A DNA stretch of 64,000 nt, from contig JBAKBP010004451.1 in assembly GCA_037953745.1 (NCBI GenBank), forward strand, positions 62,001-126,000. The letters run 5' to 3'. Position 1 is the stretch's first letter; the number at the start of each line of letters is the position of its first letter. Of this stretch, positions 11,401-20,914 are shown in pieces. This DNA is from Lithodes maja (Eukaryota; Arthropoda; Malacostraca; Decapoda; Lithodidae). The notes below the pieces were generated by a model, which was not told the DNA's origin, searched no databases, and saw only the letters and a program-made list of their open reading frames with translations. The translations under genes were made by a program, and so were the position numbers.

Positions 11401-14334
11401 TCCCATTTGTCGGCGTCTAGACCCCCCCCAGTTGGCGTCTAGACGCCGAATGCTCCCATGTGTGTCCCGGCCTGACACGTTTTGTGGCAGTTGCCCCGGC
11501 CCACACCGACCATTTTATGCATGCACAAAATGGTCGCCGCCTCCCATGTGCTGGCGACACCACACATCCCTGTACCGTCCATAGGCGATTTTGCCGGCGT
11601 CCTTGCCCGTTTGCAGGCGAATTAAGAGGTCGGGGCCGGACGGGACGTTAATTCGTGTATGTGTGAACCGAGCTTTAACTGAAACCAATAAGTCACTGAT
11701 ATAGGCTAACTAACGCTAGCAATTAATCACTACGCCGTGAAAGTGAGTAGCCGCACTCACCCTTCGACTCTACTTCGGGGGATCCTCCCGGAGTCACTGC
11801 CACGGGCGAGACTAGGCATCTGCCTGGCCCATATCAAGTATTCTATTACATGATTGGCCAACTTGTTTCAGCTATGAATTCTGTGGTCTTACCCTGGGCC
11901 TCCTCCACTCAAGGTTATCTTCTGTCGAGACCACCTGGTGAGCGGGGGCAGCTTCAGAGAGGCAAACCACATGCCCATATAGCCCAAGTTGGCATTCACG
12001 GACCATACAACTAATGTATCTTGAATCAGTTTCACGGAGTAGCTGATGGTGTGAGATGTAATCATTCTAGCGATATCTCATGATCCTCTGCAAAGACATT
12101 CAGAATCAAAGGAGTTGATGCATCTCTTCAACTCACTGTCCATGTCTCACATCCATATAAGACAAGGAGCACCAGCAGCTTAAAGATCTGTAGCTTCGTC
12201 CTTCTGCACAGGTATTGACAACGCCATATACTATTGTTGAATAAATCCATAACTACATATGCTAAGGCGAGGCGGTGATTGCCATCGTTGCCTGACTCAC
12301 CACTAATATGGATCATGCTAACAAGATAAGTAAATTTATCTAAGATTAGAATTGTAGGCTAGAAATTACCCGTTTTGGGCACTTTCGCGTTTCTTGGGTT
12401 AACATAAGATATAGGCCTACTTTGAACAGCAACAGTACCTATTTGGTTACATTTAAAGGCTACAATACTTACTCTTGCCGCACAGAGTTGATGAGGTACT
12501 CGTATGCTCGTTGATGGTCACAACCGAGGTAGGATACTAAACCTCCCGCCAGAGTCCTTTTCTTGGTGATGTGTACCTGATGGAAGTCATTAAACCTTAA
12601 TCCTTCATTTCCTAGTATAATTACAGTAAACAAACTGATACTTGGGTGCATCGAGAACATTCAAAATCTTTATTCAATAATACTTTTAATATATTTGTCT
12701 TAATAATTTAATTATTCATATATTTATTACTTTTAATATATTTTTCTTAATAATTTAATTATTCATATTGTAATGCCCTCGAAAATATCCCGCAACCCCA
12801 ATAATGTACTACCCGAGTTGACGTCAGGTATAGTGTAAAATAGTCGTGGATGGGAAGTCCAATAAACTCATCACGTGAATCACCACGAGACTATCACCTG
12901 GTTCTTACAAATCGGACTAAGGTTACTATACTTTTAGTACGTCCGTGGTAGTACAGTGAGTTAGCGCGCGGGCCTGGTTGACCTATGATGGTCATGGTCA
13001 CTAACCAGGGTTCGAACCCCACCCAAGGCATCTCAAAACCTGTGGGTTTTTAGGAGGGTTAAACTCCCTTCAGAGGTTCGAGCCCCGCGCCAGGCACCAG
13101 GAAAGGTTGACCCTAAATGGGCCTGGGGAGTTTTCAGGACAGAAAAATTCCCTTCGCACCCAGCATTTCACATATATATATTATCTTATTTTAGGCATAT
13201 CTTGAATTTGTTAACTTGTGATTTTTTTTTTTCCGGGCTCTGTCTCGAGTCGGCCACCCCCAGCAATGGGGTATGTGCCTGAGTATTTACAGTACATACA
13301 TACATAAATATGATTTTAGTTTTACATTTATCATTATAATCTTATTATTACTTTATCCCCTTTGGATATGGGGTCTCTGTATCACAGTGAAAATAGAATA
13401 TGTTCTTCCCATGTATTGCTTAACCTGACAAGCGCGAAATAGACCTAGGGGCTAGGGTAGTTATTTGTGCATTTCTAGCCTTGGATTCTGACAGAATTCG
13501 TTATATTTACAATATAGAGCATTATTTGTTTTCGGTATGCTTTTATTTTACATATATGATGTATATATGAACCTTCAAGAGTGCTAAAATAAGTGGGAAA
13601 AGCATTTGGGTGGTGAAAAACGAAGATATTGGCCACCCGGTCATAATCTCAGGCGAGAGAGAGCCACAGCCAACCCTCCTCTCTCGCTGTCTGTGAGGTA
13701 ACTGAGACGAGCGGGGCGGTGTGGGCCGGTGTCTGGGTGTTACATAACGATCTTTTCTGCAACCCACTTGTGCTACATTATCGCGGGAGAGAAAAATAAC
13801 CGATAAATGATGATAATAAGAGGAAAAATAGGTGATAATTGAGGAGGGGAGGGAGGGGGGAATAAGGTGGGGAAGGAGGGGAGGGGGGTGGGGGAGATTT
13901 ACATGGATGAGTACTGGAGGGGAATTATCTCACCTAGAGAGAAATTCCTTTGTTTTGATAGGCCCTTTTTTTTTTTGGAAGGATTTTTTATGGTCTTGCT
14001 TCCGTGAGGCCTATCGCGTTCCCTATAGGAAGCCTTCCGTGAGGCCTATCGCGCTTGCCGGGTTAAGGGGGGATGGGCCGGTTTTCTGTGCCCTCTTCTT
14101 CCTCATGTTTAACCCCATTACTTTTCAGATTTTAAGACGTTCGGCCCATTAGTTAGAAGATTTTAACACCTTTCGCCCCATTTCGTTGTCAATTATTATG
14201 TTCTATCCAACAACCAACTCTACTCCTAAAATCGATTAATGAAATATTACAAACTAGTTAGTTCTGTGGGGGCGCTCGGTTATGGCCTTGGAATTGCTCG
14301 GGGCCTTGGGGCTGTTCGGCCAGGCAGCTTGGGG

Positions 14335-14366
<32 letters not shown>

Positions 14367-17300
14367 GTAGTTAGAAGATTTTAACACCTTTCGCCCCATT
14401 TCGTTGTCAATTTTAAGACTAATGCTATTCAGGCGTCAATTTTTTTCCCTGGCGAACGATAGTGAGCCTGTAATGTTGGAAGAACTGGCCTTCGGCCGGG
14501 AAATTTTTCTACCGAAAAATGTACAAATTTATCTAGAATGGGGATCTAATGGATGTTTTTTAAAATTTGATGGAGGTCTAGGGAGAAAACTCGAAAAATA
14601 ATGAATACATGCAAAAATCGGCCAAAATGTGAACCATCCCCCCTTAAATTTTGTAAGAGGTGACTAGAAGGATGGAGGGTATTCCTGTAGGGTTGGCAGC
14701 GAGGTAGCCTGTCCAGGGTCCATAGGAAAAGCTAACCCCCAAAACAATTAAGACAGAGCTGGTGGGGTCCCTCAAGGAGGTTTATAGTTATTTAACCTCG
14801 TTGGGGTGTCTGATGAAACCCAAGTATGGACTGCTAATAAATGGACAAAATAATAGGTCAAGTTGAGGTAGGGAGGGGGAGTGGGGTATAAAAGGGGGAA
14901 GGATGTGGTATAGGAAGATACTACAGTAGGCTACTACTTTATATAGGGCGGGTGCCCGACCCCGAAAGGGGTTGAAATAGGGGAGCTATCCCCCCGCCAA
15001 AGGCAGCTTTCTAGGGCCTTTCCTAGCTGATGCTGAGAAGATTGGGTTCTAGTCATGTGGTGATGGGCTGGTCTATCAGAGTGAGAACTGAGCGATCTCT
15101 GCCATACCCATAGCTTTTTTTTTTTTTTTTTTTTTTTTCTATATTCCAACTTACTTCCTCTCGGGCATAGGCTGAGAGCCTTAACATTCACCGCTTTACA
15201 ATGAACAGTGAAACCCGTGAGGTCTTGTTCCAGTCTAGGGAGTGAGACATGTGAAGCACGTAGAGTACAACGAGCACCTGCTATCTTGCCTTCACATGAG
15301 GCACAGTGCTCACTCATGGCACGAAACGACCCCATCTCTGAAGCCATCTCGTTCCCGTGCTTCACTGTCTCACCCCCTACACTCGGACTCTCACACTTAC
15401 ACACACACAACGCCACCTGTTGAGCAGATAACTCACCAGGCATTGCACCCCTTATTGACGTTTCGGTGGGCTTGTGGTAATGCACTGATACCAGGTACAG
15501 CACAAATTCCATCCCAATAATATCTTCCCATTGATACATCGGGATTTGAACCCGGGACCTTTGGATTACCAGGCCAGTGGCAAGACCACTCCACCACACC
15601 TCCCCTTACTCTGACTGTTCCTCTAACTTATATATTTTCTAGATCTCAAGTGACGGCGTCTTTTCCGTGGATTGACCTCCCAATCTACCAAGAGTGGAAG
15701 CCAAAGCGTCACATTTTTCCCTTGCCCCTCAACTTTCTCTTCATAATTGCTGAGGGGCACAGGGCCCTGAGTGGGGCTTTGGTTTCCCGGGCGTTTCCGC
15801 ACCCTCCTCAGCTCCCCGCCATGGAGTGGCTTCGGTCACCCAGGCTTTATTGTGGTCGGCAGGGAGGTTCTGTGGGGGCGCTCGGTTATGGCCTTGGAAT
15901 TGCTCGAGGCCTTGGGGCTGTTCGGCCAGGCAGCTTGGGGAACAACAACAACAACAACTACTTTATATGTGTCATCCAATTTTGAAACATTTCCCGGCAC
16001 TGTCACGGTATTATGAAGGGTTAATTTATTTTACACGTTTAAATACCGTGCCTTCCGTGAGGCCTATCACACTTCCTGGGTTAAGTAAATCATATTACCA
16101 TTACCAAAGGAAACCCCTGCTTTATGGGAAAATTTTGAGGCTACACCCAGTTGCTCTTTGAGTAGCACCACTAGAGGGACCACTTTCATGCATTAACCCT
16201 TGCTCTACCAGTGACTGCTATAGCTGTCAGTAGATAATTATCTCCACAGTCCCAGCAACGGCTATAGCCGTCAGTAATGTACTTTCCTTGTAACTGCCTG
16301 TACAACTCTGTACCTGGTACCACGACCGTTTGAGCACTGCTCCCGATATGGCAACACTTCTCAGCTTATATAAGACCCACTGAAGGGTGAGGGAGCCAGT
16401 CTTCTCTCATCTCTTGAGGTGGAAAGCCGTTCTCCCTTGCCAAAATGGCCACAGTGCTTGGGAATGCAGGGGACTGTTATTACTGTATCCTACGTATGGT
16501 ACTGGACGGGTTAAACCAAAACTTAAAAAAACAAAAATGAAGTTAATATAGTCCATTCATTATAGATAGGCCAGAAATCGTGACCCCTAACCTCTGTAAC
16601 TCAAAAAGGGCTGTAAATTTCCAAACATCTTCCCTGGCTGACCCTTCCCAAATGGTAGAAATGACAGCTCAATTACTCAAGTAATTTTCGAGTTATGAGA
16701 GGTTGAGGTCAGGATTTCTGGCCTAGCTATAATGAATGAACTATATTAACTTCATGTTTGGTTTAAGTTTTGGTTTAAGGGGAGGTAGACCGTTTTTCAG
16801 GACCCCCTTCTCCCTAATGTTTAGCCCCACTACCATCAAAACAACCCAGAAGACCCACCACAGCTGATCCCTGACACCCGGCTTGGTCAGACCCACCGTT
16901 GGGGTAGAAGTCCACGTGTCCCAGTGGGTCAGGGTACCCAAGCTCTGTGGAGATGGAAACTTTCATTATACAATATTTGGTAATGTTATTTATTTCAAAC
17001 TTCAAACAGGCTGTGGCATGGTCGGTAGCACATCTGACTACTGATCAAAGGGTCAGCAGTTCGATCCCACGCCGTGCCATTGGTAGACATCAAGAGTTTG
17101 GACACTCGGGTCCAGTGATCCGTGGCAAATATCAAGTAAAGTTCCTCTAACAAGGGTATGCCCTAGCTCTGTCAATCAAGGGAGTGTACAGCGTTAAAAA
17201 CGGCAGTATCATGCATCACACCCATATTAATCTGTATTGGTGCAGTCAACCTTTGTAGCGGTGGACCGACCAGCAGTCTGTCACTTCAGAACCCTCCTGT

Positions 17301-20300
17301 GCCCAGTGTGCTTCTTCGGTGCTAAACAATCCACATCCAGGTAGTGGAAATAACATTGTAGAGTGGGCATTGGGGGCATGTCTGGGAGCCTGGAGGTAGT
17401 TCCTGCCATGGCCAGCCCTTTGGGGGAACGTTTTGAGGAAGCAAGGCATCATTCATTTGATTCATAGGCTACATAAGAAGGTATACTGTGACAACATGGT
17501 TACTGAAGTCACCCCTGTGTACCACGATAATGAGTCAATACAAGCTACATTGGACGAAAACATCATCATATGAGCACCAAGACAAAGTGCAGTAACTCTT
17601 TATATTATACAGTATATATCTAATAACAGTGATAAATTAAATACTGTATTCAGTAAAAATAACACGTTTAAGGATTTTACTTACTATCAATTTCAAAGAG
17701 ATTGGCGGGGATGTCAGTGTGAACAATATCAACAAATGTGGCGTCTGACGGGTCGAGCCTGACCTCTGGTGGGGTGCCTAGGAAGTAAGGTCCAGCGGGG
17801 TCCAACCCGGTGATACGACCAACCTGTAACAATAATATTGATAGCGCATCTCAGAGGGAACACAAAACCTGCACTGTGTTAAGGGGAGGTATTTAGTATG
17901 GTATGCACAAATTTTAAAACAGGTTTTGAACACTTTAGTGATATGATCCTCTTTTAGATTTATAATAACTTCATCGATGGAGTTGAGCATAATTATGCGA
18001 CCTTCGTGATTGTCTGCTTGTCAGTAAGAAATTTATATAGAACATATAGAGAGGCACTCAGGAGAGTGCATACCTCCGCCTATGCTGACGGAGGTATGCA
18101 CTCTATCGATCACCTAAATGGAATCACTTCTCCTTGGTGCATATCCTCTCTGCCCTTCAAAGTTCGTGAACATCGGTTCCTAACTTTGTGATCCGCCTAT
18201 GCTGGCGGAGGTATGCTCTCTACCGATCACCTCCTATATTGAATAACTTCTTCCTTGGTACATGTCACATCTGTCCACCAAATTTCGTGAACATTAGTTC
18301 AAAATCTTTTAAGATATCTTGTTTACAGATAACAAATACACAAACAGATAAACAGCGGCAAAAATATAACCTCCTCCAATTTCGTAGGCGGAGGAAATAA
18401 ATTTGAAATATAAATTTGACACAATTTGGTGAGTACCTGCTTACCTTTTGATCGTAGGTGTTGATCATGTAAGCCCCAACATAGGCCATAAGGTGAGCTC
18501 CCAGACTATGGCCTATCAGGTGCACGTCCTCCAGCCTCAGTCCAGCCTCGCTCTGAATACCAAATACAAAGATCAGTTAGTTGGGGCATACTATAACTTA
18601 CTACAATCTATATACAGATGAAAAAGAGTAACAACACTAAAGTTCATTGCATACATTAACCCATTCGCGCATCAGAACGCGATTGCGGTCTTTCAGGGAT
18701 ACTGTAAAAACCATTGTGACCATCAGCACCTCAGGGGTGTTTAGATACCTTTAGTTTAGTTACTTCAACCTCTGCAGTTGTCTTTGAGTGAGTTGTGGGC
18801 AGAAAACTAATTTTGGAGAAGTAATTATGAGATTAAGATAATTCTATTTCTGAATAATATACAGCAACCCTCGGAGCATGAAAGGGTTAATATTGCCACC
18901 TGTCCAAGAAATTACCAGTACACCATTAGTGTCACACCAAAGGTTGCGTACAGTCGAGGTTAATAAGTGTTGTCAGATATTTCACAAAGTTTTGGACACT
19001 GACTAATACTCTGAGGGATAAGCACTTTTCCCAGTAACTATAAAGATACCAATAACATTTGTTGAGCGAAAACCACTGGAATCTATGACAACACTTAACC
19101 CTTGTCTAGCGGGGGGTTTTGGGCTTATCTGGCCATATTCAGGCCCTCCTGCATGATAAATCAAGTATCTGCATGAACAAAAATTATTTAGCAAAAAACT
19201 AGGCGCTAAAAGCTTCAAAATGAGACCAGAACGAGCTACGTAGCACTCATGGTTCTCATACAGTGATACCAGTAACATGGGAGTTTAGCGTATAGCGGCA
19301 TATTTTTCCCAGCTATGCTCACTACTGGCTACACTGCCGGCCTCTCGAGAACACAGAGAACATGAGTTAATGGGCGGCGGTAAGCCCTGGGAGTCGGCTG
19401 TCTGTCCCGCTGCGCTCCCGGCCATTTGCACTCGATTTTAACCCTTTAAAAGCCTTAATAATGCTCCTAATTTGCTGCAAATTGGAACCGGACTTAAGTC
19501 CGACCCCGATCTTTAAGGGTTAATACCCCCAATTGTACATATTATCCCACACACAACACGGGAGGCAAAGAGTTCGGCCCCCGCTGGTTTAAAGTTTTTG
19601 ACACTCATCCCCATGGCCTCCCAATCCCTCTCTGTAATAGTGGACATCAGAAGAGCAGTAAACCAGTGTCAAATTCGCAATGTAAATGCTAGCACCTGAT
19701 CAGCATGATCAAGCTGAATACACTGGTTACAGATAACACTCACAACCACAGCTACTCCAACAATACAGTCAAAATAAACATGCACTGCATGCTTTTCATA
19801 CAAAAGAAGCCACTGCATAAAGCTTTCAGGCCTGCCTCACACATACTTTTCATCCAGTGCGGAGGCAAAATGCTTGGTATTCACACGAACGTGTTTTTGA
19901 AGCACATGCAGCTTGTCAGACCCTCTGGCTCCAAGAATAAAGAATGCGTTCTCCCATCATGGTCATTTGCAGGACTCGTCCATTGATATTTACCTCTTGA
20001 TGCATTTCACGTGTGGGAAAAAACGCTTGTGTGGAATTAAGGCTTTGATACAACGTCACGTCCTTCACATTTCAAAACATTTCTCCTATGTTTCATAATT
20101 GTTGCTCCAATAATTGCTAAGAAATTGTGACCCGCGATAGTACCTTCAAGAGATGTATGAGGTGCCCCGTGATGGCAGCCACCAGCCTGACGTTGGAGAC
20201 AGATCTGGCATAAGGCGGAGGAGCAGCCACCGACCAGTCCACCGTCACCAGGCTAACCTCGGCCCCCACCACAGCCCTCACCAGACGGCCTACCCACTCC

Positions 20301-20321
20301 AGTGATGTTGACTCCAGGTAC
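8226..20321 (-). CDS. Pancreatic-lipase-family secreted lipase, partial gene (8 exons seen)
   Basis: Eight minus-strand exons, in transcript order 20321-20144, 18552-18445, 17823-17685, 16944-16859, 12576-12473, 10356-10016, 9010-8881 and 8417-8226, give 1,278 nt (426 codons). Every junction keeps reading phase, and nearly every intron has recognisable GT and AG ends. The product is an alpha/beta-hydrolase lipase that hydrolyses acyl-ester bonds of triglyceride or phospholipid; in this family it is usually secreted into the gut lumen or haemolymph. The triad is visible: Ser in GHSLGAH, Asp in GLDPAGP, His in CDHQRAYEY. Other family marks are VDWSVAAPPPY, GHVDFYPNGG and a cysteine-rich CGSWAEYRAGGCWGC segment, followed by a PLAT-like C-terminus. 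The first exons (signal peptide, N-terminal core) and the last exon were not found, so both gene ends are open. Assignment to the lipase family is firm; substrate and exact subfamily are unknown. Confidence 0.85.
8498..8870. repeat. Tandem duplication of intron sequence with part of a lipase exon
   Basis: The block GGAAGGACGTGACAAACCTG occurs at 8498 and again at about 8676. TTAATGTGCTTCTTTT occurs at 8550 and 8812. Between them, about 8596-8660 repeats the 5' part of the exon at 8365-8430 with its intron flank, including GCACGGCACTCCACCC and CTGATCT.TAAAGTTAAATC. The duplicated exon piece carries substitutions and is probably non-functional. Confidence 0.65.
8881..9010 (-). CDS. Lipase exon: first part of PLAT-like region
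   Basis: A 130-nt exon with acceptor TTTTCAG|CGGAG and donor CATAA|GTACGA. It encodes EQYAVTVVTSSSPESVRGGG, then DLALFTVTLKGPHVTHTIMPPH, a beta-rich segment as in the C-terminal PLAT/lipid-binding sandwich. The split codon G|CG with the preceding exon makes Ala after PFC. Confidence 0.82.
9104..9540 (-). mobile_element. Rep-1 retroposon copy, longest form
   Basis: Reverse-strand copy whose (AAC)n tail appears as GTTGTTGTTGTTGCTG at 9102-9117. It extends past the TCTAGATCTCAAGTG block into TATGGGTATGGCAGAGATCA and the CACCACATAG region near 9530. Its uninterrupted run across GCTATGGGTATGG shows that the copy at 15055-15957 was split by a later insertion. Confidence 0.6.
9560..9700 (-). mobile_element. 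Possible LINE 3'-end remnant
   Basis: On the minus strand GTGGAGGAGACCAAGGGTAA and the AGCCACAG..CATGGCTGGAACAAA segment resemble the end of the degenerate LINE fragment at 11850-12316 (W-R-R-P-R-V-R-P-Q). Short and weak. Confidence 0.3.
10016..10356 (-). CDS. Lipase exon: Cys-rich core end plus low-complexity linker
   Basis: A 341-nt exon with acceptor GTAG|TTTC and donor TGTG|GTTAGT. It starts FLGVVCGSWAEYRAGGCWGC, then GCGRMGFPA, which closes the lipase core. Next comes a Gly/Arg/Pro/His-rich stretch with an acidic EEEE run (about 65 residues). It resumes with VPIKVYMGTSPEAPFC, the usual entry to the PLAT region. In typical relatives GFxA is followed within a few residues by the T/S-PFC segment, so the linker looks like a lineage insertion. 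Confidence 0.85.
10600..11076. other. Intronic stretch with short internal repeats
   Basis: Two spaced copies of a CCCGGAAGG..CTCTT.AACGCCCAT-like block (about 10613 and 10658), then a GC-richer stretch with CGTCGGTCCGACG (palindromic). No exon is supported although two overlapping open frames exist. Confidence 0.35.
11077..11678. repeat. TTAA-bounded MITE with about 40-bp inverted ends
   Basis: The left end TTAAGCTCGGTTCACACATG continues into CGAATTTACGTCCCGTCCGG. The right end is its mirror, CCGGACGGGACGTTAATTCG then ATGTGTGAACCGAGCTTTAA. It is about 600 bp with no coding capacity. The interior repeats the CGTCTAGAC and CCGTCCGTCCCCGAC blocks. Confidence 0.75.
11850..12316 (-). pseudogene. 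Degenerate non-LTR retrotransposon 3' fragment
   Basis: Reading the minus strand, 12316-12128 gives RRTKLQIFKLLVLLVLYGCE then TWTVS and a stop. In other frames CINSFDSECLQRIMRYR, VRECQLGLYGHV and EWRRPRVRPQ follow. This is the well-known C-terminal region of many LINE reverse transcriptases (LYGCETW; H-x-L; GHV; W.RP.GRP). Stops and frame changes show it is dead. The clade is not determined. It lies inside a lipase intron. Confidence 0.65.
12473..12576 (-). CDS. Lipase exon carrying the catalytic histidine
   Basis: A 104-nt exon with acceptor ATCAG|GTACAC and donor AAGA|GTAAGT. It encodes VHITKKRTLAGGLVSYLG, then CDHQRAYEYLINSVRQ. CxHxRAYEYL is the family's catalytic-His segment. The exon ends with two bases that, with the first T of the next exon, make an Asp codon before FLGVVCGSW. 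That split codon supports both boundaries. Confidence 0.85.
12935..13310 (+). mobile_element. tRNA-headed SINE with (ACAT)n tail
   Basis: The head has A-box-like AGTGAGTTAGCGCGCGGG and B-box GGGTTCGAACCCCACC near 13010. A second B-box-like GGTTCGAGCCCCG lies at about 13076. The body ends with GGGCTCTGTCTCGAGTCGG, CAATGGGGTATGTGCCTGAG and an ACAT tail. The 3' part recurs reversed at about 51965-52050, showing it is dispersed. Pol III transcription is inferred from the boxes. Confidence 0.6.
13612..13870. repeat. Dispersed repeat, second copy
   Basis: Matches 4665-4945 in the blocks GGTGAAAAACG, GGTCATAA/GGTCGTAA, GCGAGAGA and GATAATTGAGGAGGGGAG, and also ends in a G-rich tract. No function recognised. 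Confidence 0.4.
14063..14647. repeat. TTAA-bounded foldback element, family C, with a nested insertion
   Basis: The ends are perfect mirrors: TTAAGGGGGGATGG on the left and CCATCCCCCCTTAA on the right. The interior carries CTTTCGCCCCATTTCG, CCCTGGCGAACGATAGTGAG and TGTACAAATTTATCTAGA, found in other family C copies. A 173-bp Rep-1 3' fragment (14195-14367) is inserted, flanked by an exact 45-bp repeat. Relatives: 6215-6496, 16775-16845, 25480-25640 and 32590-32914. Confidence 0.72.
14195..14367 (+). mobile_element. Rep-1 3'-end insertion flanked by a 45-bp direct repeat
   Basis: The insertion ends GGCCAGGCAGCTTGGGGAAC plus (AAC)n. The 45 bp at 14150-14194 (starting TAGTTAGAAGATTTTAACAC) is repeated exactly at 14368-14412. 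Most LINE or SINE target duplications are 5-20 bp, so this one is long. Confidence 0.65.
15055..15957 (+). mobile_element. Rep-1 copy interrupted by a SINE
   Basis: Rep-1 sequence from about 15055 stops at CCCATAGCT (15115) and resumes at TTACTCTGACTGTTCCTCT (about 15605), ending in (AAC)n at about 15957. The uninterrupted reverse copy at 9104-9540 shows these two points are adjacent in the ancestor. Confidence 0.65.
15116..15605 (-). mobile_element. tRNA-headed SINE inserted in Rep-1
   Basis: On the minus strand the head GGTGTGGTGGAGTGGTCTTG (A-box region) and the B-box GGGTTCAAATCCC lie at 15602-15541. A body of about 400 bp follows, then a poly(A) tail (the T-run at 15116-15138). A 221-aa open frame over it is incidental. 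Target duplication is short or unclear. Confidence 0.6.
16200..16510. other. Intronic stretch with short inverted motifs
   Basis: Contains paired ACTGCTATAGCTGTCAGTA and ACGGCTATAGCCGTCAGTA blocks (about 16214 and 16258), possibly a MITE end beginning at ATTAACCCTTGC. No exon is seen. Confidence 0.35.
16511..16778. repeat. TTAA-bounded foldback element, family E
   Basis: The left arm TTAAACCAAAACTTAAAAAA with GAAGTTAATATAGT and GGCCAGAAATCGTGACC is mirrored on the right by TTTCTGGCCTAGC, ACTATATTAACTTCATG and AAGTTTTGGTTTAA. TTAA lies at 16511 and 16775. A family C remnant shares the right TTAA. Confidence 0.7.
16775..16845. repeat. Family C terminal remnant beside a lipase exon
   Basis: TTAAGGGGAGGTAGACCGTT with TTCTCCCTAATGTTTAGCCC matches the family C left end. 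Only one end is present, and it abuts the lipase exon at 16859. Confidence 0.5.
16859..16944 (-). CDS. Lipase exon with the GHVDFYPNGG motif
   Basis: An 86-nt exon with acceptor CCACAG|AGCTT. It encodes LGYPDPLGHVDFYPNGG, then SDQAGCQGSAV. The motif GHxDFYPNGGxxQxGC is diagnostic. I chose the donor GTGGGT because it is the one that keeps phase 0 into the next exon; another GT a codon upstream is possible. The remnant of a TTAA-bounded repeat (16775-16845) sits within about 15 bp of this donor. Confidence 0.85.
17015..17080 (+). ncRNA. tRNA-like sequence, probably a SINE head or tRNA pseudogene
   Basis: Contains TGGCATGGTCGGTAGCACAT (A-box-like), CTGACTACTGATCA (anticodon-arm-like) and GCAGTTCGATCCCACG (B-box). 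GGCATGG at the start can pair with CCGTGCC at the end, but the D and T arms do not then fall at normal spacing. Not a convincing functional tRNA. Confidence 0.4.
17685..17823 (-). CDS. Lipase exon carrying the catalytic aspartate
   Basis: A 139-nt exon with acceptor TTACAG|GTTGG and donor GATA|GTAAGT. It encodes VGRITGLDPAGPYFLGTPP, then RLDPSDATFVDIVHTD. GLDPAGP holds the catalytic Asp, and LDPSDAxFVDxxHTD is a strong lipase signature. It leaves one base that pairs with two bases of the next exon to form a Lys codon. Confidence 0.93.
18035..18405. repeat. Dispersed repeat with GGCGGAGG motifs
   Basis: Two near copies of GCCTATGCTGACGGAGGTAT (about 18077 and 18195), each followed by a TCGATCACCT/CCGATCACCT and TCCTTGGT..AT block. 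It ends ..CAAACAGATAAACAGCGGC, ATAACCTCCTCCAATTTCG, GGCGGAGG. This resembles a widespread animal repeat with an inverted GGAGG core. It lies in a lipase intron. Confidence 0.5.
18445..18552 (-). CDS. Lipase exon carrying the catalytic serine
   Basis: A 108-nt, 36-codon, phase 0-0 exon with acceptor TTCAG|AGC and donor AAG|GTAAGC. It encodes SEAGLRLEDVHLIGHSLGAH followed by LMAYVGAYMINTYDQK. GHSLG is the nucleophile elbow (GxSxG) with the catalytic serine in the middle. It joins the next exon in frame to give the run DQK-VGRITGLDPAGP expected of the family. Confidence 0.93.
18656..18890. repeat. Putative TTAA-bounded repeat
   Basis: TTAACCCATTCGCGC at the left and GCATGAAAGGGTTAA at the right give a short imperfect inverted end with TTAA. 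The internal foldback is weak. Confidence 0.35.
19095..19523. repeat. Putative TTAA-bounded repeat
   Basis: Starts TTAACCCTTGTC and ends CTTTAAGGGTTAA. The middle contains GATTTTAACCCTTTAAAAGC. Boundaries are inferred from the mirrored TTAACCCTT ends only. Confidence 0.35.
20144..20321 (-). CDS. Lipase exon: oxyanion-side strand and VDWS motif
   Basis: The 178-nt exon reads YLESTSLEWVGRL through SLVTVDWSVAAPPPY to HLIHLLK. The VDWS..APPPY block matches the lipase VDWxxGAxxPY signature just upstream of the nucleophile. The acceptor is ACAG|GTACC and the donor AAG|GTACTA. It enters with one base of a split codon and leaves in phase 0. It is the most 5' exon seen. A partial copy of its 5' half lies further upstream at about 20533-20614. 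Confidence 0.85.
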
Positions 20322-20532
20322 CTGTAATGTTATAATCACACCTTTACTATATAGTCGGTAAGGTCAGGTTAGGTGAAGCTATTGAGGAATAAGCCTTTAC
20401 AACGGCACCTCATATTTGCTTTTCGAAGAGTGTTGAGAGGGAAGCAGGCCATGTTGGAGAGAGAGGAAGCTGATGGAGTGGCTGGGGAGGTATTTGTTTA
20501 TTATGGACCCCCTTCTACCTCATGTCTTAGCC

Positions 20533-20614
20533 CCACCGTCACCAGGCTCACCTAGGCCCCACCCCACCCACTCACCAGACGACCTACTCACTCCAGTGAT
20601 GTTGACTCCAGGTG
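20533..20614 (-). pseudogene. Duplicated fragment of a lipase exon
   Basis: Carries CCACCGTCACCAGGCT.ACC and CTCACTCCAGTGATGTTGACTCCAGGT, nearly the same as the exon segment at 20238-20316, with a deletion in the middle. The acceptor-side match stops at the exon edge (CCAGGTGGTGT instead of CCAGGTACCTG), so the splice acceptor is lost. Confidence 0.6.
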
Positions 20615-20914
20615 GTGTATTGAGATAGTATTAGCTTTTAATTTACCTCTAGCACTCAGATAGCTAAATACTATCTCAATGCACTATCTGAATGAAATAG
20701 GAACTTCTTAAAATTTAATGACATAACATCGTCCCCTGTTGGCTTATAAGAGGTCAACCCGGCAATATGATACTGAAAGGGTTAATTCTGTGACAGCAAT
20801 AAGGGTCACTATTAGGGTGGTGTCACACGAGCGCATTTTTCGGTAATTTTCGATGAGCAAAAATTTTCTCGTAATAATTTGCGGCGTAGATGCGGAGGGA
20901 AGGACGGGGTGGAG

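Noticed and set aside
14934..15599. 221-codon minus-strand open frame
   Set aside because: It overlaps a tRNA-headed SINE with a poly(A) tract. The Lys run comes from the tail.
17015..17080. Functional tRNA gene
   Set aside because: An acceptor-like pairing exists, but arm spacing and the anticodon stem do not fit a standard cloverleaf. Kept only as tRNA-like.
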